Shown here piece by piece: positions 60,028-64,000 of a stretch of 64,000 nucleotides of DNA (position 1 is the first letter of the stretch; every line of letters begins with the position of its first letter). Position numbers and translations under genes: made by a program. Source of the DNA: Acrocarpospora pleiomorpha (GTDB taxonomy: Bacteria; Actinomycetota; Actinomycetes; Streptosporangiales; Streptosporangiaceae); assembly GCF_009687885.1 (NCBI RefSeq), contig NZ_BLAF01000017.1, forward strand, positions 1 to 64,000, read 5' to 3'. The notes beneath the pieces were generated by a model. The model was not told the DNA's origin. It saw only the letters and a program-made list of their open reading frames with translations, and searched no databases.

Positions 60028-61425
60028 CTAGGCAGTCGTCGGGACGTCCAGCATCCGGAACGCCTGAGGCACCGGCGCGTCACTGCCCGTCCGGAACGTC
60101 ATGAACATGTGATGCTGAGCGGTCGGCCGTCCGTTCGTGCCGTAGTCCGGAAGGAACTCGACCGTGGTTCCGATCCGGTCCACGATCACGAACTGACCGA
60201 AGTCCCCATAGATCATCACGTAGTTGTTCGCCGTGGTGTTCGTCGCGGACAGGACGCCGTCCATGTTCGAGTTCTCGAACCAGGGCTTGCCGAGCAGCAT
60301 GGGCGGGCTCTGGCGAAGCTCGGGGAACTTGAGCGCGCCGTTCGTGGTCTCCAGTTGGGCATAGCCGTTCTTGATCGCGATGTGCGACGTGAACGACGCG
60401 CCAGCGGAGAACCGCGCTGGTAGCGCGTTTTGGAGCTGGAAGGGGTTGGCCGCGTCAAGAACGCCTTCCGCTCCGGTGCTGTTGATCTCGGACGACGTGC
60501 CCGCGAGCGCGGTCACGATGCCCCGGGGGGCGGTCGAACCGTTGCCCGTGGTGTAGGCCGTCGCCATCAGGTTGTCCGCCGCGTCCTGAGAGACCCGCTT
60601 CAGCTCGTTCGTCAGGTCGATCGCGTCCATCCCGAGTTCGTAGCTGTACAGAACATCGACGTCACCCAGGAACACGGGGATCGGTTCGGGCGCGAGCGCG
60701 GGAGTGCCGTCCGCCGCTTCCGCGTGCTCGGTCTTCCACTCGGCGGTTGCCCCCGCCGACGAGACCCCGTTCCACGAGTCGGACACGGTCCGAACCACGC
60801 GCGAGATCTGGCGAAGCGGGTTGTTGCTGCCGTCGCCCGTCAGCATGATGGCCGGATCGATCACGAGCGGGATCATGGCCGCGCCGCCGGTCAGACCGAG
60901 CGCGGTCCGGACTTCGTCGGCCGCCCGGTAGGCCGCGCTCTCGTCGGCCGTCCACAGCAGGTGACCCCGGACAGGGTCGGCCGCGAGCTTGGCGAAAGCT
61001 CGGGTGTAGGCGTCGCTACCGGCCGTCTGGACCCATCGCGCGGCGAGTCTGCGGTCATTGGTCGGCCCGTAGTCGAGAAGCCCCTGAGCGGCTTCCGCCG
61101 CACGGGCGGGAAGGGCGCTCTCTCGCACCAGGTCGTCGAGACGCCAGAGCGCGAGGTCTCGTGACTTGCTCGCGGTCCCCCGGGGCCCGCCGGACTGCGG
61201 GCGGTCGCCCCTCCCGGGGCGCATGGCGTCCCGCGCGAGCAACTCGCGGCGGCTCTCGGTGCGCATCTCCCGGAGCAAGGCGGACATCCGATCATCCCGC
61301 TCTTGCCATTCGGCGTACTCCGGAGTGCCTTCCCGGACGTTCGGGTGATCAGCGTTGAATGCGTCCTGTTCGCGCAAGAGCTCTTCGAGCTCGGCTCGGA
61401 TCTGGGCGCGTGTCCTCTCGGACAT
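60028..61425 (-). CDS. HK97-fold phage major capsid protein
   Basis: 465 residues from the ATG at 61425 (GGAGG upstream). N-terminal coiled-coil scaffolding-like region (RAQIRAELEELLREQDAFNA, DDRMSALLREMRTESRREL), then the HK97 core: NPLRQISRVVRTVSDSWNG, DVLYSYELGMDAIDLTNEL, ADNLMATAYTTGNGSTAPRG, LLGKPWFENSNM and NNYVMIYGDFGQFVIVDRIG. Normal length. It is the only structural gene in the visible part of the element; no protease, portal or head-completion gene adjoins it, which is unusual for a complete prophage and seen in some satellites. Confidence 0.9.
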   Translation of the reverse strand: MSERTRAQIRAELEELLREQDAFNADHPNVREGTPEYAEWQERDDRMSALLREMRTESRRELLARDAMRPGRGDRPQSGGPRGTASKSRDLALWRLDDLVRESALPARAAEAAQGLLDYGPTNDRRLAARWVQTAGSDAYTRAFAKLAADPVRGHLLWTADESAAYRAADEVRTALGLTGGAAMIPLVIDPAIMLTGDGSNNPLRQISRVVRTVSDSWNGVSSAGATAEWKTEHAEAADGTPALAPEPIPVFLGDVDVLYSYELGMDAIDLTNELKRVSQDAADNLMATAYTTGNGSTAPRGIVTALAGTSSEINSTGAEGVLDAANPFQLQNALPARFSAGASFTSHIAIKNGYAQLETTNGALKFPELRQSPPMLLGKPWFENSNMDGVLSATNTTANNYVMIYGDFGQFVIVDRIGTTVEFLPDYGTNGRPTAQHHMFMTFRTGSDAPVPQAFRMLDVPTTA

Positions 61426-61599
61426 GACGAAACCTCCGTAGAAATGGATCATCTACAGGAGGTGAGTGCGTGAGCCCGGCTTCCCGCTTGGGGAGGTGAG
61501 CGACTCGGCGTCCTGATCTTCCGGGTTCAGGGAACAGAGGTGGGGTGGCCTGCCCCGGCTTCCGTCCCCCGATGGACCCACAGAAGGAGCGATCTCAGA

Positions 61600-61857
61600 C
61601 TACTCGGGAACGCCGTCCGGCGCGTCCGGCCTGGGGCTGGCGAAGCTGCCCATTCCGCGTTCGGTGTAGATCAGCCCATCTTCGCGAAGCGCGACCAGGA
61701 CCTTGTGCGCGGTCGTGCCAGCGATCCCGAACTCTTGCTGAAGGTCACGCTCACCCGGCACGCGTTGCCCTGGCTTGTACCGGCCTGAGGAGATCCGCGC
61801 CGCGATGATGTCCCGGACCTGCCGCCATCGGGGTTGATCATCCCTGAGTTCCGCCAT
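61600..61857 (-). CDS. GntR-family short regulator
   Basis: About 85 residues from the ATG at 61857. Consists almost only of the GntR winged helix: RWRQVRDIIAARISSGRYKP, GQRVPGERDLQQEFGIAGTT, KVLVALREDGLIYTERGMGS. Short GntR repressors of this kind control transfer and excision in actinobacterial integrative elements (KorSA-like). No clear ribosome site. Divergent from the gene at 61958; a dyad in the gap is a probable operator. Confidence 0.82.
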   Translation of the reverse strand: MAELRDDQPRWRQVRDIIAARISSGRYKPGQRVPGERDLQQEFGIAGTTAHKVLVALREDGLIYTERGMGSFASPRPDAPDGVPE

Positions 61858-61910
61858 GTGGATCACGGTAGAAGCCCGTCGTGCAGGGTCCGGCAATGGC
61901 GAGAACTGTG

Positions 61911-61926
61911 GTGCACCACCGTGCAC
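61911..61926. promoter_or_regulatory. GTGCAC repeat between GntR and small gene
   Basis: GTGCAC-CACC-GTGCAC: two copies of a self-complementary hexamer 10 bp apart, in the 100-bp divergent gap. Candidate site for the GntR regulator. Confidence 0.45.
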
Positions 61927-61957
61927 TCATGCTTGACTGTCCGTCATGGAGGTACCC

Positions 61958-62158
61958 ATGAGCGAACCGGACCGGGGTTTGTTCGGCCTACCCGAGTGCA
62001 CCAGGCCGACGCGAGACGCCGAACGCGGCGTGTGGACCTCGACCCACATCCCCTCAGGCAGAGAGATCGAAGCGACTTCGCTTGAGCGGTTGGAGATCCG
62101 GGCGACCGTGGCGCGGATCTCTCACTCACTCAAATCCGCGTGGGGTCGCGGCGTCTGA
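61958..62158 (+). CDS. Small element protein, unknown
   Basis: 66 residues from the ATG at 61958, which has GGAGGT 7 nt upstream. Reads MSEPDRGLFGLPECTRPTRD, later WTSTHIPSGREIEATSLERL, ending SAWGRGV. Predicted soluble, one Cys. It starts the rightward transcript divergent from the GntR gene, a position often held by small genes of unknown role in actinobacterial elements. No family recognised. Confidence 0.55.
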   Translation: MSEPDRGLFGLPECTRPTRDAERGVWTSTHIPSGREIEATSLERLEIRATVARISHSLKSAWGRGV

Positions 62159-62220
62159 GGCGTAATTACGGTCACCGGCTCTGAGCTGTGACTATGTGTC
62201 AAGCTGAGTACATCTCGCCC

Positions 62221-62448
62221 TTGATCGTTTCTCGCCCGCGCACGTAGGATCAGGGATGGGCCCTTGCCCTTGCCCTTGCCCTTGAGGTTTCGGTCTGTCC
62301 CGCTCTCGGACAAGATCTTGCCGAAAAGCCCGCCGAGATCCCGCGCAGTCGTCACGGCTGATCATGGCTCTGAACTGCGGTTTGCCGTTGATCGTTTCTC
62401 GCCCGCGCACGTAGGATCAGGGGCGCGTCATTGCCGTTGCCGTTGCCG
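62221..62448. repeat. 35-bp perfect direct repeat with hexamer tracts
   Basis: A 35-bp sequence starting TTGATCGTTTCTCGCC occurs at 62221-62255 and 62388-62422. Each copy is followed within 8 nt by a tandem hexamer tract: CCCTTG x4 (62261-62284) after the first, TTGCCG x3 (62431-62448) after the second. The surrounding 62159-62507 has no convincing gene. Confidence 0.75.
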
Positions 62449-62507
62449 CTGACGAGCCGTCACGAGTGCCGACCCCCGTTTGGGCTGCACTCGTGACGGC
62501 TCAGGGC

Positions 62508-62741
62508 TCAGAGGTAGAGACCCGTTCCGGGGTCGCTCTCGGGGCGCGGATCATCAGCGGGCACGGCCGCGAGGCCCGAGCGCGTCACCAGGAAGACGAC
62601 TTCACCGCGCATCCATTGATCGGCAACCGCCATTGCGTCCGGCCGCTCGAACAACTCGCGGAAGAGATCGCTCACGAAGCCGGTGATCGTGTTCGCGACG
62701 TCTTCGCGCGTGATCGGGGCCTGGTTGGTCGAGCTGGTCAT
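62508..62741 (-). CDS. Small element protein, unknown
   Basis: 77 residues; GGAGGAAT lies just before the ATG at 62741, which is in a 4-nt overlap (ATGA) with the upstream gene. Reads EDVANTITGFVSDLFRELFE, then MAVADQWMRGEVVFLVTRSG. Predicted soluble and mostly helical. Part of a run of small leftward genes of the element. Function unknown. Confidence 0.6.
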   Translation of the reverse strand: MTSSTNQAPITREDVANTITGFVSDLFRELFERPDAMAVADQWMRGEVVFLVTRSGLAAVPADDPRPESDPGTGLYL

Positions 62742-63142
62742 GATTCCTCCGTTGCGTCGTGCTCCCTGAGCAGCCGGGCGCGACGTTCCGCGCGCTTCGC
62801 CCTCAGGTCGTCAAGGGGTGTTTCGTCGTCGGCCTCTCCCAGATGGGACATGACCGCTTGAAGCTCGCGGACGTTGGACGCAAGCCCTGATTGATGCCCG
62901 TCGATCGCGGTGGCCAGAGCGATAGCCGCGCGGGCGAGCACCATCTGTGGTCCCGCGTCGGTCCCCACGGGCAACGTGTCGATGTAGTCGAGCACGGCCG
63001 CGAGCACGCCCCCGCTCTCGGGAATCTCGAACACGCGGAACCCCCCGGGAGCGTCCGGGCATCGGTCCGGGCTGCACATCGAGTGATCCCCGCGCCTGTG
63101 CGCGTGGTACCGGCGCTGACGGGTCTTGCCGTCATCGGCCAT
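62738..63142 (-). CDS. Small element protein with CxxxxC motif, unknown
   Basis: 134 residues from the ATG at 63142 (AAGGA upstream). N-terminus is basic with His and Cys (RRYHAHRRGDHSMCSPDRCP), which could bind zinc; the middle is hydrophobic-helical (VLDYIDTLPVGTDAGPQMVL) and the end is highly charged (LRAKRAERRARLLREHDA). Overlaps the next gene by 4 nt. No family recognised; DNA or RNA binding is possible from the composition. Confidence 0.6.
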   Translation of the reverse strand: MADDGKTRQRRYHAHRRGDHSMCSPDRCPDAPGGFRVFEIPESGGVLAAVLDYIDTLPVGTDAGPQMVLARAAIALATAIDGHQSGLASNVRELQAVMSHLGEADDETPLDDLRAKRAERRARLLREHDATEES

Positions 63143-63284
63143 CTGGTGATCCTTTCTGTGATGTCACTGCATCGGCTGACGGTGACAGCGAGGCATGAAG
63201 AAGACTGCCGGGGTCCGGGAGCAGGAGGCCAAGACGACGATCCCGACCCCCACCCCCCGGGCCGCGAGAACCGATCTCGAAGCG

Positions 63285-63426
63285 GTACCGGCCTTGAGAT
63301 CCCAGGCCGTACCGGGTACGTGAAACCGGAGACGTACCTGATGTACTGCGGTACGTACATCCGGTACTGGCCAGGCGACCAGTACCGGCGCGGTACGCAG
63401 TACCGAAAGCGGCCATGTCCCAGTAC
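63285..63426. other. GTAC palindrome array (candidate origin, clt or control region)
   Basis: Twelve GTAC tetranucleotides in 142 bp, several in nested dyads: GATGTAC...GTACATC (63340-63361), a perfect CCGGTACTGG/CCAGTACCGG pair with 8-nt spacer (63361-63388), and CGGTAC-gca-GTACCG (63391-63405). It fills most of the 288-bp gap 63143-63430, which has no gene. Iteron-like density suggests a replication, transfer or excision control site. Confidence 0.55.
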
Positions 63427-63430
63427 GCGG

Positions 63431-63703
63431 TCATCGGTTGGCCGCGACCAGGATCAGGCTCGCGACGCTGACGGCCACGATCAGGAAGACGTGCCACTTC
63501 TCGGTGATCACGAGAAACGCGATCGCCAGGAAGCGGAACGGCCACATGATCGCGGACCACCAGAGTTGGATCTTGTAGCCGAACCGGACATCGGTCGATC
63601 TCACCTCAGACCACGTCGGCCGCTCGGTGATCATGACGGGCATGCCGTCGTACCCGTGATCTTCCAGCCGGGTCCTGCTAGCCCGCGCTACCTCCTTGCT
63701 CAT
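63431..63703 (-). CDS. Small membrane protein of the element
   Basis: 90 residues; the ATG at 63703 has GGGAGGGG upstream and lies in a 4-nt overlap with the preceding gene. Two membrane segments near the C-terminus (IQLWWSAIMWPFRFLAIAFL; WHVFLIVAVSVASLILVA). Small membrane proteins in actinobacterial integrative elements often take part in intramycelial spread, but no Spd family match was recognised. Confidence 0.6.
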   Translation of the reverse strand: MSKEVARASRTRLEDHGYDGMPVMITERPTWSEVRSTDVRFGYKIQLWWSAIMWPFRFLAIAFLVITEKWHVFLIVAVSVASLILVAANR

Positions 63704-63882
63704 CGTGCCCCTCCCTTCGTCGGCACGGCCCCCGTGAGCGGAGCCCCCGCCTGAACGGGGCACCCCGCTTCATGGGCCAGCTCGAACCGGCCCCCGTCGA
63801 TGACGACGGCCGGTAGGCACCCCTCACAATGGGGGTGCCGGTCCGGGGCGGTTAGAGTCCGCCCCGGGCTGGTCTTGAACAT
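63700..63882 (-). CDS. Small Cys/His protein of the element
   Basis: 60 residues; AGGAG lies before the ATG at 63882. The core HPHCEGCLPAVVIDGGRFEL, then AHEAGCP has His and Cys spacing compatible with a small zinc-binding fold. Overlaps the membrane-protein gene by 4 nt. No family recognised. Confidence 0.55.
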   Translation of the reverse strand: MFKTSPGRTLTAPDRHPHCEGCLPAVVIDGGRFELAHEAGCPVQAGAPLTGAVPTKGGAR

Positions 63883-63892
63883 CTCGGTTCTC

Positions 63893-64000
63893 CTAACCGA
63901 TCTTGGTGAAGAAGGACGTGGCCGTGTCCCGGACGGAGACCACGGCGTTGGCCGCGAGGTCGCCCACGGTCCCCGGGAAGCGCACCACCAGGTACGCGAG
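63893..64000 (-). CDS. Partial CDS, C-terminal 35 residues
   Basis: Open on the minus strand to the window edge, ending TAG at 63893-63895. Reads LAYLVVRFPGTVGDLAANAV, then VSVRDTATSFFTKIG. It precedes the Cys/His gene by 10 nt, so it belongs to the same leftward operon. Too short to identify. Confidence 0.55.
   Translation of the reverse strand, partial: LAYLVVRFPGTVGDLAANAVVSVRDTATSFFTKIG

Larger units (their letters stand above)
59563..64000. mobile_element. Integrated phage-like or satellite element, left part
   Basis: Begins at the Walker A codons of the ABC ATPase gene. Contains terminator hairpins and a direct repeat, an HK97-type major capsid gene, a GntR regulator divergent from a small gene, then small overlapping genes read leftward and a palindrome-rich region. 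No integrase, portal, terminase or replication gene is in view, so type (prophage, capsid-encoding satellite or AICE-like element) cannot be decided. It continues past the window end. Confidence 0.75.

Noticed and set aside
62122..62410. Minus-strand ORFs reading through the 35-bp repeats (KGKGKGKG)
   Set aside because: The Lys-Gly run is just the hexamer tract; no ribosome site, two competing frames, no family resemblance.
62221..62422. CRISPR array
   Set aside because: Only two repeat copies with a 132-bp gap that contains a microsatellite, and no cas genes.

Overview
The window is high-GC actinomycete DNA. The family content (TROVE proteins, the actinobacterial ribosomal peptide bL37, EXLDI, SAV_915, DUF1707 and DUF1918 proteins, AfsR/SARP regulators) and the frequent GTG starts fit a Streptosporangiales-type genome such as Nonomuraea or Streptosporangium. 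That placement is an inference from gene content only; no rRNA or tRNA gene was seen.

Layout. (1) 1-11.3 kb: accessory chromosome with two TROVE (Ro60-like) paralogues flanking a 25-residue bL37 gene and a PH-like membrane protein, then a slipin, a DrrAB-type ABC exporter, a DUF1707 protein, an EXLDI protein, a large AfsR-type regulator and a DUF4386 membrane protein. (2) 11.4-38.5 kb: a large biosynthetic locus with no polyketide or non-ribosomal peptide synthase. It has a UDP-galactopyranose mutase, then two convergent overlapping operons that each carry a lipid-linked-type GT2 glycosyltransferase, a member of one unknown polytopic membrane family, an ATP-grasp ligase and a FemAB/GNAT-like aminoacyltransferase. 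One arm adds a flippase-like protein, a carbamoyltransferase and a PaaK-like adenylating enzyme; the other adds a sugar epimerase/dehydratase. A MocR-type regulator with a degenerate aminotransferase domain lies between the arms. The right flank adds a SARP-ATPase regulator, a CmoA-like (carboxy-SAM synthase family) enzyme, a TauD-like oxygenase, an aminoglycoside-phosphotransferase-like kinase, a HAD phosphatase, an MFS exporter and two more FemAB-like proteins. Three operons share an AAGTGGACCT box 22 bp upstream of a -10-like hexamer, which suggests one regulon. The likely product is a glycosylated, carbamoylated, amide-containing surface or secreted molecule; its structure cannot be read from the sequence.

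(3) 38.6-49 kb: regulator/transporter region: a MarR regulator divergent from a fused LLM-monooxygenase/FAD-oxidase, an ABC exporter, a TetR/MFS pair with a double palindromic operator, a decayed lipoprotein-adaptor-ATPase efflux operon abutting a histidine kinase remnant, and an intact orphan sensor kinase. (4) 49-52.2 kb: a TIGR03943/COG0701 permease pair split by a TnpB-only IS200/IS605-family element. (5) 52.3-56.4 kb: a three-gene overlapping operon of dynamin-like GTPase, RdcB-like protein and patatin phospholipase, a candidate membrane-remodelling or defence unit. (6) 56.6-59.6 kb: a diaminopimelate-decarboxylase homologue with a SAV_915 protein, a DUF1918 protein, and a TetR-ABC ATPase pair whose ATPase is cut inside the Walker A codons. 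(7) 59.56 kb to the end: an integrated element with an HK97-fold major capsid protein, a GntR regulator, several small overlapping genes, repeats and a dense GTAC palindrome array; it continues beyond the window.
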